A stretch of DNA of 38,059 nt from JBFGJY01 sp041576975 (GTDB taxonomy: Bacteria; Pseudomonadota; Gammaproteobacteria; UBA4575). Location: contig JBFGJY010000020.1 of NCBI GenBank assembly GCA_041576975.1, positions 1-38,059 on the forward strand, in the 5' to 3' direction. Position numbers and translations under genes: made by a program. Shown in pieces: positions 8,319 through 16,081 of this stretch; the stretch's first letter is position 1; each line of letters starts with the position of its first letter. A model generated the notes under the pieces. That model worked only from the letters and a program-made list of their open reading frames with translations, was not told where the DNA came from and did no database searches.

Positions 8319-8963
8319 TTAATTATATTTGCAAAAAACTGCTTTTGGATATTTTTGACAGTATCGCTCTGAGAAAGGCTTGCATTCATTTAAATTTGGT
8401 TGTTGTTTACATGTTGCGGCAAGGTGCGCTTTTTTACACTTATATGCACGCGGAAAGGTATTACAAAAATTTTCAAATTTTTCTAATTGAGCCGTGCATT
8501 TGACAGACTGTGGATCTTTTTTACATCGACTCAAATAAGGAGAGTACAGGCACTCTTTTACAAGTGGGTTTTGTTGGCAATACGGATGTACAGCTGTAGT
8601 AGGCGTCGCTACTTGAACCTCATCTGAACCAGGTGCCTCTATTTCTACAACCTCTTCGTCATAACTCTCTAGCTTAATCACTTCTAGATCTTGGCCTTGT
8701 TGAACTTCACTATTTGTTGTTGTCACTACTTGTGGGCTAGCTGATTGCGCAGGGATGACTTCGTAAATTTCAACACCATCCGCTGCTTCTGTTCCTACTG
8801 GGGCGGCGGATTCCTGCAATTGTGTAGTGGTTCGCGTTGGCTGATCTTCAAGATTTACATCTAAAAGCTCCGCTTCAGGAATATCTATTAGATTAGATTC
8901 AGCACTTAGCCACGTTGAACATAAGAATGAACAAAATATTGAGATTGGAAGCCATTTATTCAT
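8319..8963 (-). CDS. Secreted cysteine-repeat protein, unknown function
   Basis: The start at 8963 is chosen over a GTG 9 bases upstream because AGGTG precedes it at suitable spacing. The 214-residue product begins with a signal peptide (MNKWLPISIFCSFLCSTWLSA) and then an acidic low-complexity stretch of about 100 residues. The last 88 residues hold ten cysteines almost evenly spaced by 8 residues; gaps in order are 8, 8, 8, 10, 8, 8, 8, 7 and 8. Most intervals follow C-x3-P-x4-C, for example CQQNPLVKEC, CKKDPQSVKC, CNTFPRAYKC and CQKYPKAVFC. The even number suggests five disulfides in the periplasm or outside the cell. I do not recognise the family. Confidence 0.75.
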   Translation of the reverse strand: MNKWLPISIFCSFLCSTWLSAESNLIDIPEAELLDVNLEDQPTRTTTQLQESAAPVGTEAADGVEIYEVIPAQSASPQVVTTTNSEVQQGQDLEVIKLESYDEEVVEIEAPGSDEVQVATPTTAVHPYCQQNPLVKECLYSPYLSRCKKDPQSVKCTAQLEKFENFCNTFPRAYKCKKAHLAATCKQQPNLNECKPFSERYCQKYPKAVFCKYN

Positions 8964-9311
8964 CGTGATCACCTGCCTGTTAATTAAATACCTTACTTAT
9001 TGTACGCTTATTTTCGAGATTTTCAGCAAATTATTACCCTATGTATTATAGATCGAACACAAGCATTTATGGAAATTAACCTCGACTACGATCAGAAAAT
9101 TCAGAGATGAACACATTACCATTCTGGCCCCCTGTATTTGGTAAGCACCTGAATAGAAAGTCTAGATTCTTACTCTCGAATTCTTTACCAGTTTGGTTAC
9201 AGAATTAAGTTTCCTGCTACCAAATCACTCTCATGTAGAAATGTCTGTTTTCGGCCAAAAGCGGTCATTCGTTTTTTGAATCACACCGTAAATTATCTTC
9301 TATAATTTATT
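8964..9311. other. Intergenic stretch with repeat copy 1
   Basis: This 348-bp gap is upstream of the cysteine-repeat gene and downstream of the hydrolase, both on the minus strand. Apart from the palindromic repeat at 9241-9269 I see no coding sequence or clear promoter in it. Confidence 0.6.
9241..9269 (+). repeat. Dispersed imperfect palindrome, copy 1
   Basis: This is one of five well-preserved copies of a 28-29 bp element. It begins ATGTCTGTTTTCGGCC and ends AAAGCGGTCATT. In the best copies the ends ATGTCCGCT and AGCGGTCAT pair with a single T-T mismatch around a loop containing GGCC. It lies downstream of the hydrolase gene. Confidence 0.75.
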
Positions 9312-9965
9312 TTATGTTTCTCCCATCGCTCTCACCGCTTCATCCGTGGACATGACCGCATTAGCTAGGTAACCGAAATTTATAAGCGCTGCTTCATAAC
9401 CGTCGCCTAATTCAGGATGTCTCGCACCCGCTGTCGCATCTTTTACTACGGCCACTTCAAAGCCCTGCTCAAGTAACTCACGCAAATGGGCTTCAACGCA
9501 GAGGTTGGCAGACATTCCAGCGAGAACAACTTTGTTGATGCCGCGTTTACGTAATTGTAAGACCAGGTCATTGTTCTCTGGCCCATAAACTTTATGAGGA
9601 CTGGCAATTACAGTTTTGCCGTCCTCGATGAAAGGCTTGTATTGCTCAAGCCAGTCAGCCCCCGATTCGGAGAATCCCTCCAAGCTCAATGCCCCCTGCC
9701 GATCAAACATCTTAATCTCATGCATCAGTTTCTCGACGGTTCCACCGAATTTCCAGTTATGATCGGTGGGATAGTAATAATGCGGTGAAATGAACACTTC
9801 AAACCCATTCTTTTTTGCAGCTTTAAACAACCGTTCAATGTTTTCTATCGTGTTGTTTTCTTTCACACTATCACCCACCAATTGCCAGGTAACACCTTGT
9901 TCACTGAGGAAATCATTTTGTGCATCGGTTACGAGCAATGCAGTATCTTTACTTTCGATTTCCAT
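9312..9965 (-). CDS. Isochorismatase-family cysteine hydrolase
   Basis: This 217-residue protein has the cysteine-hydrolase triad: Asp14 in VTDAQNDF, Lys125 in SPHKVYGPENND, and Cys156 in MSANLCVEAH. The cis-peptide region LAGMSANLC is typical. The family includes isochorismatase, nicotinamidase and N-carbamoyl-amidase enzymes; the substrate is not determined here. The start at 9965 is supported by GAGGTG 7 bases upstream. It stands alone and is bounded by repeat copies 1 and 2, with no pathway partner beside it. Confidence 0.85.
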   Translation of the reverse strand: MEIESKDTALLVTDAQNDFLSEQGVTWQLVGDSVKENNTIENIERLFKAAKKNGFEVFISPHYYYPTDHNWKFGGTVEKLMHEIKMFDRQGALSLEGFSESGADWLEQYKPFIEDGKTVIASPHKVYGPENNDLVLQLRKRGINKVVLAGMSANLCVEAHLRELLEQGFEVAVVKDATAGARHPELGDGYEAALINFGYLANAVMSTDEAVRAMGET

Positions 9966-10285
9966 TGTTTTTCACCTCTAATTATTTTAAAACCGGATTT
10001 TAGAGTTAAATAGATATATATAGTTGGTTAAATAAAATAATTATTTATATTTCTTTGCGAACGAAAGTTGACCTATATCAACAAATATTCCGCCTAGAAT
10101 AAGTCTTGTTCAGTAAGAGCGACCACTGAATGTCTGTTTTGGCCATTAGCGGTCATTGCAATCCAGTAACTTCCAAAGTTCACCAAAAGGTTTATTTACC
10201 TTAAAGTGTACTGAATATCAGTCGATATCGTATTTAATGGTTTTGAGTAAAGTAAAAACGTCATACATAATTAGCGACCCCTGAT
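9966..10285. other. Divergent intergenic region with repeat copy 2
   Basis: This 320-bp gap separates the minus-strand hydrolase from a plus-strand unknown gene. It contains repeat copy 2 at 10130-10157 and is otherwise AT-rich without a recognisable gene. Confidence 0.55.
10130..10157 (+). repeat. Dispersed imperfect palindrome, copy 2
   Basis: This 28-bp copy starts ATGTCTGTTTTGGCC and ends TTAGCGGTCATT, one base shorter in the loop than the other copies. It has the same orientation as copy 1 although the flanking genes diverge. Confidence 0.75.
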
Positions 10286-10669
10286 ATGAAATTCCTCCAA
10301 GGTGATTCAACAATTAAGAGGATGGCCGATACGCTTGGTCTTCTGTGGATTACATTTCGTAGGATGAACCGTTATACGCAGACTACTAAGTTAAGTGTGG
10401 TGGGCGTCCCTTGGTATGATGCAGACGAATGGGAGAAGACTAAAAAAATCTGTGAAGATCCAGAATCTTTTCATGATTCCTATCTACAATGGTTAAGTTA
10501 CGCAGATAAGGCAACGGTTTCTTTACTTCGTCGTGACGAACCTTTTGAGCGCGTTAAAATTGTAGCGCAAGACTACTCAAAATGGTGCGAAAAGCACAAA
10601 ATCAGAAAAAACAGACGTTCACGAACTAAATATGTTCAGATTTTATTGAGACAGAAGATAGATATTTAA
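10286..10669 (+). CDS. Hypothetical protein
   Basis: The open frame encodes up to 127 residues. Later in-frame ATGs at codons 13 and 28 (MADTLG and MNRYTQ) are also possible starts, and none has a well-spaced ribosome site. From about residue 37 the composition is protein-like: VVGVPWYDADEW, then CEDPESFHDSYLQWL, and a basic C-terminus (KIRKNRRSRTKY). I do not recognise the family. It lies alone between repeat copies 2 and 3, in opposite orientation to its neighbours. Confidence 0.6.
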   Translation: MKFLQGDSTIKRMADTLGLLWITFRRMNRYTQTTKLSVVGVPWYDADEWEKTKKICEDPESFHDSYLQWLSYADKATVSLLRRDEPFERVKIVAQDYSKWCEKHKIRKNRRSRTKYVQILLRQKIDI

Positions 10670-10698
10670 TAGTCTTGGGTTTTGTTCAGTGCTTATAA

Positions 10699-10727
10699 AT
10701 GTCCGCTTTGGGTCGTTAGCGGTTATT
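10699..10727 (+). repeat. Dispersed imperfect palindrome, copy 3
   Basis: The copy starts ATGTCCGCTTTGGGTC and ends TTAGCGGTTATT, 30 bp after the stop of the unknown plus-strand gene and downstream of prpE on the other side. Confidence 0.75.
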
Positions 10728-10949
10728 CAAAAAGTTAATACTCTACTTTGTTACTTAAAGATCAAAGAACTTATTACACTCATTTAATATTTTGTATCAT
10801 CCATTCATGATGTGCTTAAGATGGCATCAATGGTTTGTATAAAGCCATTACCGATCAGTGGTTTTTGAAGAACGACAGCACCGTGCTGAGATGCTTATTG
10901 AGCAGGCCAACTAATTGCTTGGTAATTTTCATAAACACAAAAATACTTA

Positions 10950-12860
10950 TTAATTATTTTCATTAATTGAAGTATTAAAACCAAGCTTTCTTAATTCGAT
11001 TCTAATTTCATCCAGAACAACAGGGTCATCAATCGTTGCTGGCATCTTATAAGTCTCGCCATCGGCTATCTTTTTTATTGTGCCACGTAATATTTTACCC
11101 GAACGGGTTTTGGGTAATCGTTTGACTATGGCTGCGTGTTTAAAAGCCGCAACTGGACCAATTTGTTGCCGTACTCGTTCCACAAGTTCTTGGGAAATCG
11201 TTTCGTAATTAGTAGTGACACCACTTTTTAAAACAACCAGACCGAGAGGTAATTGCCCTTTCAATTCATCTGCCACACCTATTACAGCGCATTCGGCCAC
11301 ATCAGGATTGCCAGCCAGCACTTCCTCCATCGCGCCGGTGGATAAACGATGTCCTGCCACATTGATTACATCACCCAGTCGGCTCATTACCCATACATCA
11401 CCATCTTCATCAATATAGCCTGCGTCCCAAGTCTGATAATAGCCATCATGAACAGATAAATAAGAATTGATATATTGTTCGTCGTTCTGCCAGAGTGTTG
11501 CTAGACAACCTGGAGGCAATGGTAATTTCAATGCCATCTTTCCCATCTTGCCTCGCGGTAAAAGATCACCCTGATCATCGAGTACTTGCAAATCAAAACC
11601 GGGAACGGGTTTTGAAGTAGAGCCTTTTTTAACCGGGAAAGCTTCCAACCCCGTACAGTTTGCAGTGATCGCCCAGCCCGTTTCCGTTTGCCACCAATGG
11701 TCAATTACAGGGATGTGTAAGTTTGTTTCTGCCCATTCAAGGGTTGGAGAATCACTACGTTCCCCGGCCAGAAAGAGTGTTTTTAAAGAAGACAAATCAT
11801 ATTGTTTTATAAATTTACCTTCTGGATCATCACGCTTGATGGCTCTAAATGCTGTTGGTGCTGTAAAAAGTACATTGACTTTATGTGCTTCAATCACACG
11901 CCAAAATGCGCCAGCATCGGGTGTGCCAACCGGCTTGCCTTCATACAATATTGTTGTACACCCATGTAATAAAGGTGCATAGCAAATATAGGAATGTCCG
12001 ACGACCCAGCCCACATCTGATGCGGCCCAAAATACTTCAGCTGGTTCAAGGTTATAGATATTTTTCATTGACCACTTCAGGGCAACGGCATGTCCACCAT
12101 TATCCCTGACGACACCTTTGGGCGCCCCTGTCGTTCCTGAAGTATAAAGAATGTACAAAGGATCAGTAGCATTTAATGCCACACAATCTACCGGTTTCGC
12201 TTGAGAACAGGCCTTGTGCCAATCAATATCCCGCCCAGTTATTAAACCCGCATTGCATGCTGACCTTTGCAGGATAATGCAGGCTTCAGGTTTATGAACT
12301 GCAGTTTCAATCGCGGTATCGAGCAAAGGTTTATATTCAATAATACGATTGACTTCGATGCCGCATGATGCAGATATGATCAGTTTAGGCTGAGCATCGT
12401 CAATACGCGTTGCCAATTCATTTGAGGCAAAGCCACCAAAGACGACTGAGTGGATAGCGCCGATTCGCGCACAGGCCAGCATAGCAATCACTGACTCGGG
12501 CACCATCGGCATATAGATGATGACCCTATCACCCTTACCGATACCATTTTGCGTTAATACACCAGCAAACTTTGCAGTTAGTTCACGCAATTCACGATAG
12601 GTATATCGGGTTACAGTTTCTGTGACTGGGCTGTCGTAAATAAGTGCAAGTTGATCGGCATGTCCATTTTCGACATGCCGATCAAGTGCATTAAAACAGG
12701 TATTTAGTTTCCCATCGGTAAACCATTTATAAAAAGGTTTATTCGACTCATCTAGCACCTTTGTAAACGGTTTATCCCAATGTATATCCTTCGCTGCATC
12801 AGACCAAAAACCTTCAGGGTCATTTAACGATCGTTGATAAGCTTTTAGATAGTCTGACAT
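10950..12860 (-). CDS. prpE: Propionyl-CoA synthetase (PrpE-type acyl-CoA ligase)
   Basis: The 636-residue enzyme belongs to the acetyl/propionyl-CoA synthetase group and converts a short-chain acid, ATP and CoA to acyl-CoA. The ATP-binding loop YTSGTTGAPKG is at residues 239-249 and is followed by VVRDNGGH, characteristic of the PrpE/ACSS3 branch. The N-terminal YDSPVTETVTRYTYREL and SVVFGGFAS also fit. The adenylation lysine is K589 in TRSGKILRG, which is also the site of acetyl-lysine control in this family. No methylcitrate-cycle genes adjoin it, so acetate as well as propionate may be a substrate. A small unknown gene precedes it by 12 bp. Confidence 0.9.
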   Translation of the reverse strand: MSDYLKAYQRSLNDPEGFWSDAAKDIHWDKPFTKVLDESNKPFYKWFTDGKLNTCFNALDRHVENGHADQLALIYDSPVTETVTRYTYRELRELTAKFAGVLTQNGIGKGDRVIIYMPMVPESVIAMLACARIGAIHSVVFGGFASNELATRIDDAQPKLIISASCGIEVNRIIEYKPLLDTAIETAVHKPEACIILQRSACNAGLITGRDIDWHKACSQAKPVDCVALNATDPLYILYTSGTTGAPKGVVRDNGGHAVALKWSMKNIYNLEPAEVFWAASDVGWVVGHSYICYAPLLHGCTTILYEGKPVGTPDAGAFWRVIEAHKVNVLFTAPTAFRAIKRDDPEGKFIKQYDLSSLKTLFLAGERSDSPTLEWAETNLHIPVIDHWWQTETGWAITANCTGLEAFPVKKGSTSKPVPGFDLQVLDDQGDLLPRGKMGKMALKLPLPPGCLATLWQNDEQYINSYLSVHDGYYQTWDAGYIDEDGDVWVMSRLGDVINVAGHRLSTGAMEEVLAGNPDVAECAVIGVADELKGQLPLGLVVLKSGVTTNYETISQELVERVRQQIGPVAAFKHAAIVKRLPKTRSGKILRGTIKKIADGETYKMPATIDDPVVLDEIRIELRKLGFNTSINENN

Positions 12861-12872
12861 AAGGTCAAAACC

Positions 12873-13157
12873 TTATTGCCTTGTAACCCAAAAATCAACA
12901 AACGCATTAGTACTTGTGTTGCACAACTGAGATGAATCGCTGAATATTTTCAAAATAGCATCAGCCTGTTTAATTGATAAACGAGTTTTTATGTTACGTT
13001 CAAATTTTCCATCTAATAGGGGGATGCCCAAACGTCTGCAACGATGACCGATCTGAAATTCAACTTCGATATCCTCCATATTGCTACCGCATTTAAAATA
13101 GTGCTGAAGCACCAAGTACATCATTAACATCATCTGGCAAGGCTGGGTAAACTTCAT
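12873..13157 (-). CDS. Hypothetical protein upstream of prpE
   Basis: The open frame encodes 94 residues ending 12 bp before prpE, so it could be co-transcribed. The N-terminus is hydrophobic and methionine-rich (QMMLMMYLVL). The middle reads EVEFQIGHRCRRLGIPLLDG and is followed by a basic, helical part. I see no known motif and no Shine-Dalgarno before the ATG, so this is the least secure of the small genes. Confidence 0.45.
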   Translation of the reverse strand: MKFTQPCQMMLMMYLVLQHYFKCGSNMEDIEVEFQIGHRCRRLGIPLLDGKFERNIKTRLSIKQADAILKIFSDSSQLCNTSTNAFVDFWVTRQ

Positions 13158-13464
13158 AAATAGTTATTTATTTCTGGTTAATGTGAAAATCGTATAGAAG
13201 AAATGCCTGTAAAAGTTTACTCAGATTAATTCTATCTGATATTAAGCCTATGTGACACGATACTAGCAAAAAGGAAACATCCCTTTGAAGCGGAAGTCCT
13301 GGTTGGAATTTATTAACCGAACCATCGATTACGAACTTTATTAGAAATGCAAGTGATTACCAAGCGTTGTTCCTGACAATTAAATAAACAAAACACTACG
13401 TCCGCTTTCGGCCAATAGCGGTCATTTTGTGATAGAAATAGTTTTGAGTTTATCTAAATAATTA
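13158..13464. other. Intergenic stretch with repeat copy 4
   Basis: This 307-bp gap between two minus-strand unknown genes contains repeat copy 4 at 13398-13426. I see no other gene or clear structure. Confidence 0.55.
13398..13426 (+). repeat. Dispersed imperfect palindrome, copy 4
   Basis: This copy shows the palindrome best: it starts ACGTCCGCTTTCGGCC and ends AATAGCGGTCATT, with CCGCT pairing to AGCGG. It lies just downstream of the unknown gene at 13465-13809; copy 5 lies on that gene's other side. Confidence 0.75.
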
Positions 13465-13809
13465 TTATCGATTGACACCAAATTCATGAATTCCCAAGCT
13501 AAATGATTCTCCATCGGTTATCACTAAATGAACTCTATCTACTGTTTTATAGGAAAGCTTATTAATGTCTACATTTTTTGGGATTATGTTTACGATATAA
13601 CCACTTTCTGATATGTCAAATATAGATATTTGCTTTTCTGGTGCTTTTAGGTACTGATTTGCTTTTGCGTCATAGATGAATGTATACCCCTCAGCGCGTA
13701 CAACTACACCTTCAACGGCAACGACCTCACCAGCAAAGTGTCTACGAACATTTTCATCAAACAAGCGTCGTGTAACTATATGTATCTTCTCGCCTATTTC
13801 GATAAGCAT
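13465..13809 (-). CDS. Hypothetical beta-rich protein
   Basis: This 114-residue product is beta-strand-rich with no signal peptide. It begins MLIEIGEKIHIVTRRLFDEN, followed by a short repeated hydrophobic segment GEVVAVEGVVVRAEGYTF. AGGAGG at 13819-13824 sits 9 bases before the ATG and strongly supports the start. I do not recognise a function. It is closely bounded by repeat copies 4 (downstream) and 5 (upstream), so it looks like an independent unit. Confidence 0.75.
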   Translation of the reverse strand: MLIEIGEKIHIVTRRLFDENVRRHFAGEVVAVEGVVVRAEGYTFIYDAKANQYLKAPEKQISIFDISESGYIVNIIPKNVDINKLSYKTVDRVHLVITDGESFSLGIHEFGVNR

Positions 13810-13847
13810 AATTGCAGTCCTCCTTTGTTTATTTCAAGAATAACCGT

Positions 13848-13876
13848 ATGTCCGCTTTGGGTCGAAAGTGGTCATT
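13848..13876 (+). repeat. Dispersed imperfect palindrome, copy 5
   Basis: The copy starts ATGTCCGCTTTGGGTC and ends GAAAGTGGTCATT. It is 24 bp upstream of the Shine-Dalgarno of the unknown gene ending at 13809 and 42 bp downstream of the next gene's stop. Confidence 0.75.
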
Positions 13877-13918
13877 CGATACTACTCTTAATTAAATTAA
13901 CTACAATTTAACAAGTAA

Positions 13919-14317
13919 TTAGAAAATTTGTTCATTATGGGGATTTAATTTTCCTGATCCATCAGTATACAGTTCTAAAACAGCAAATCCGTTGAAGTAG
14001 TTGCAATAGTATCTAGTACCATTTTCAATTTTTTCTATTCCTGAGCAATGTTCATTAAGTTCTACTTTTTCAGTTTGGTCATATTTAAATGATATAAAAA
14101 CATTATTTGTATCTAAACTATGTTGTTCATGTATCTCTGAGGAAGTCTTTGGAATGAATATAGGAATCCAGCCTTTATCCATAAGACCAGATTTTTTGGC
14201 CTCATCATAACTAGAAAAATATGATTTAGGATTCTCCACATAATCACACCACGCTAACAAAAATACCAATATCAGGAGCAGACCACCCAATGTTAAAAAT
14301 GATGCTTTTAAATACAT
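13919..14317 (-). CDS. Hypothetical membrane-anchored protein
   Basis: The 132-residue product has one N-terminal hydrophobic segment at about residues 5-24 (ASFLTLGGLLLILVFLLAW), then a probably periplasmic domain. That domain contains YSSYDEAKKSGL-type wording (here FSSYDEAKKSGLMDKGWIP), a pattern I associate with a widespread uncharacterised family of small membrane-anchored proteins. Two cysteines (EHCSGIE and YYCNYF) could pair. It is next to a broken VOC gene and the repeat-bounded patch. Function unknown. Confidence 0.7.
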   Translation of the reverse strand: MYLKASFLTLGGLLLILVFLLAWCDYVENPKSYFSSYDEAKKSGLMDKGWIPIFIPKTSSEIHEQHSLDTNNVFISFKYDQTEKVELNEHCSGIEKIENGTRYYCNYFNGFAVLELYTDGSGKLNPHNEQIF

Positions 14318-14367
14318 ACTCTGAGTTAACGAATAAGCGACATCTCATCAAAGTGGATTGATTATAT

Positions 14368-14523
14368 CTATAACCAGAATGTGATAGCCTTAATGTCATA
14401 AGGTGAAGATGCGTAAACTTCTTCAAAACCTAGAATGTCTCTATAGAAAGCAACTGTCCTGTTAAGCTCATGAACAGGCAAATTCATTGCAATATATTTC
14501 CCTGATGTGAATTTTGGCTTCAT
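14368..14523 (-). pseudogene. VOC/glyoxalase-family remnant
   Basis: From the ATG at 14523, which has GAGGA at good spacing, 51 codons encode the first beta-alpha-beta module of a vicinal-oxygen-chelate protein: SGKYIAMNLPVHELNRTVAF, then YRDILGFEEVY. Whole family members usually exceed 115 residues. The frame stops after ITFWL. A one-base shift at that point reads IDIINPL, resembling the LWID-type strand expected next, and then meets two stops. I infer decay by frameshift and deletion. Upstream in-frame codons to 14568 are probably not translated. Confidence 0.6.
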
Positions 14524-14652
14524 GAGATTTTCCTCGTTTTCAAAATTGACACATGACACCGCATGCAACGGTATGTCGTAGTTTACATACTGATTGAGTT
14601 AATTTTTTAAGTCTATAAATTAAATATTCGCTTTGATTCGAAAGGAGACAAT

Positions 14653-16005
14653 TTATTTGGTAACTAGAAAAAATAGCCACCCCAAGGCTGCACAAAATAA
14701 TATTACTTTTACAATACTAATTTTGTATTTAAATAATGCTAAGAATGCAGCTATACCTATAAGTAAGGAAGCCCAATCAAACTGCTCTTTTAACCCTGCT
14801 GGCCAAAGTACATGGTAGGCAAAAAATATTGCAAGGTTGAGTATGACTCCTACTACCGCTGCGGTAATTCCTATCAAGGGCGCCGTGAACTGAAGATCGT
14901 GTCGCGTTGCTTCGATTACAGGACCACCAATGAATATAAAAAGAAATGAGGGTAAAAATGTAAAAAAGGTCGCTACACACGCACCAATAATTCCAGCCAT
15001 GGGCAACAACTCAGGGCCAAATAATTCTTTAGTCCAACCTCCAACAAATCCCACAAATGTTACAACCATAATTAGCGGACCTGGAGTGGTTTCACCTAAT
15101 GCCAGTCCATCTATCATCTGGGTAGCTGTTAACCATTGATAGTGATCTACGCCACCTTGATACACATAAGGTAAAACAGCATAGGCGCCACCAAAAGTCA
15201 CTAGTGCAGCTTTACTAAAGAACCAACTCATTTGTGTGAGCGTACCCTCCCAGCCATACTTAAAAATAATTAATGCCATGACACCTAGCCAAATCGAAAT
15301 TCCTATTACAATGAACGAAACTAATCTTCCCCAATTAAATCTCGCATAGTTTGGTATTGACGTATCATCATCAATAATTGCTGTCCCATATGATGAATGT
15401 TCTTGCATTTGATGCAGATTAACCTTGAAGTAATCTGGCAAGAGATGAGATCCCAAATAACCGAGAATACCTGCACTGATTACAATTAATGGAAACGAAA
15501 CCTGGAATATAAATATTGCAATAAAGGCAATTACCGCTATGGCTCGTAAAACATTATTTTTCAATGCGCGCGAACCAATTCGATAAGCCGCAAATAAAAC
15601 GATCGCGGTGACTGCAGGTTTCACTCCATACAACACTCCCGCGACTATCTGGGTATTACCATATACTAAATAAATCCATGTAAGCGCTATAAGGATAAAT
15701 AAGGAAGGTAATACAAATAAAATGCCGGCAATAAGGCCACCTTTTATTCCATGCATTAACCAGCCAATATATGTCGCCAATTGTTGAGCTTCAGGTCCTG
15801 GCAATACCATGGTGTAATTTAATGCATGTAGAAAACGATGTTCAGAAATCCAGCGTCTTCGCTCAACGAGTTCTTGATGCATCATACTAATTTGGCCGGC
15901 AGGCCCACCAAAACTAATAAAACCAAGTTTTAACCAATAACTAAGCGCCTCAAACAAGCTTACCGCTTGGCGCTTGTCAGATGAAACGACTGACAAATCA
16001 GTCAT
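14653..16005 (-). CDS. chrA: Chromate transporter ChrA (CHR family, two-domain)
   Basis: The 450-residue membrane protein has the duplicated CHR domain. The first half has LGFISFGGPAGQISMMHQEL and NYTMVLPGPEAQQLATYIGW. The second half repeats the pattern as LVTFGGAYAVLPYVYQGG and GLALGETTPGPLIMVVTFVG. About ten to twelve hydrophobic segments are visible. Such proteins export chromate from the cytoplasm and give chromate resistance; some homologues may have other anion substrates. It is the last gene of the minus-strand block after the ferredoxin reductase, with a 76-bp gap holding a perfect 14-bp palindrome that may give it separate control. Confidence 0.92.
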   Translation of the reverse strand: MTDLSVVSSDKRQAVSLFEALSYWLKLGFISFGGPAGQISMMHQELVERRRWISEHRFLHALNYTMVLPGPEAQQLATYIGWLMHGIKGGLIAGILFVLPSLFILIALTWIYLVYGNTQIVAGVLYGVKPAVTAIVLFAAYRIGSRALKNNVLRAIAVIAFIAIFIFQVSFPLIVISAGILGYLGSHLLPDYFKVNLHQMQEHSSYGTAIIDDDTSIPNYARFNWGRLVSFIVIGISIWLGVMALIIFKYGWEGTLTQMSWFFSKAALVTFGGAYAVLPYVYQGGVDHYQWLTATQMIDGLALGETTPGPLIMVVTFVGFVGGWTKELFGPELLPMAGIIGACVATFFTFLPSFLFIFIGGPVIEATRHDLQFTAPLIGITAAVVGVILNLAIFFAYHVLWPAGLKEQFDWASLLIGIAAFLALFKYKISIVKVILFCAALGWLFFLVTK

Positions 16006-16044
16006 TCAGAACAACAGGGTAAAAATAATGAAGTAACCGATAAA

Positions 16045-16058
16045 CACAATCGATTGTG
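16045..16058. promoter_or_regulatory. Perfect 14-bp palindrome upstream of chrA
   Basis: CACAATCGATTGTG is an exact palindrome 40 bp upstream of the chrA start, in the gap after the ferredoxin reductase gene. An A-run follows it on the plus strand. It could be an operator for chrA or part of a weak terminator; the sequence alone does not decide. Confidence 0.4.
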
Positions 16059-16081
16059 AAAAAAATACGAAAGTAAAATGA

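Noticed and set aside
10800..10915. Remnant of a coding tail (…EERQHRAEMLIEQAN) downstream of prpE
   Set aside because: Only about 20 codons are open, with no start or homology that I can name, so it cannot be supported as a pseudogene.
9241..13876. Integron attC sites in a cassette array
   Set aside because: The repeats lack GTTRRRY-type core sites and the usual longer attC structure, genes face both ways, and no integrase is visible.
14244..14426. 60-codon minus-strand frame overlapping the VOC remnant and the membrane-anchored gene
   Set aside because: It overlaps two better-supported features, has no ribosome site and no recognisable sequence beyond the frameshifted VOC bases.
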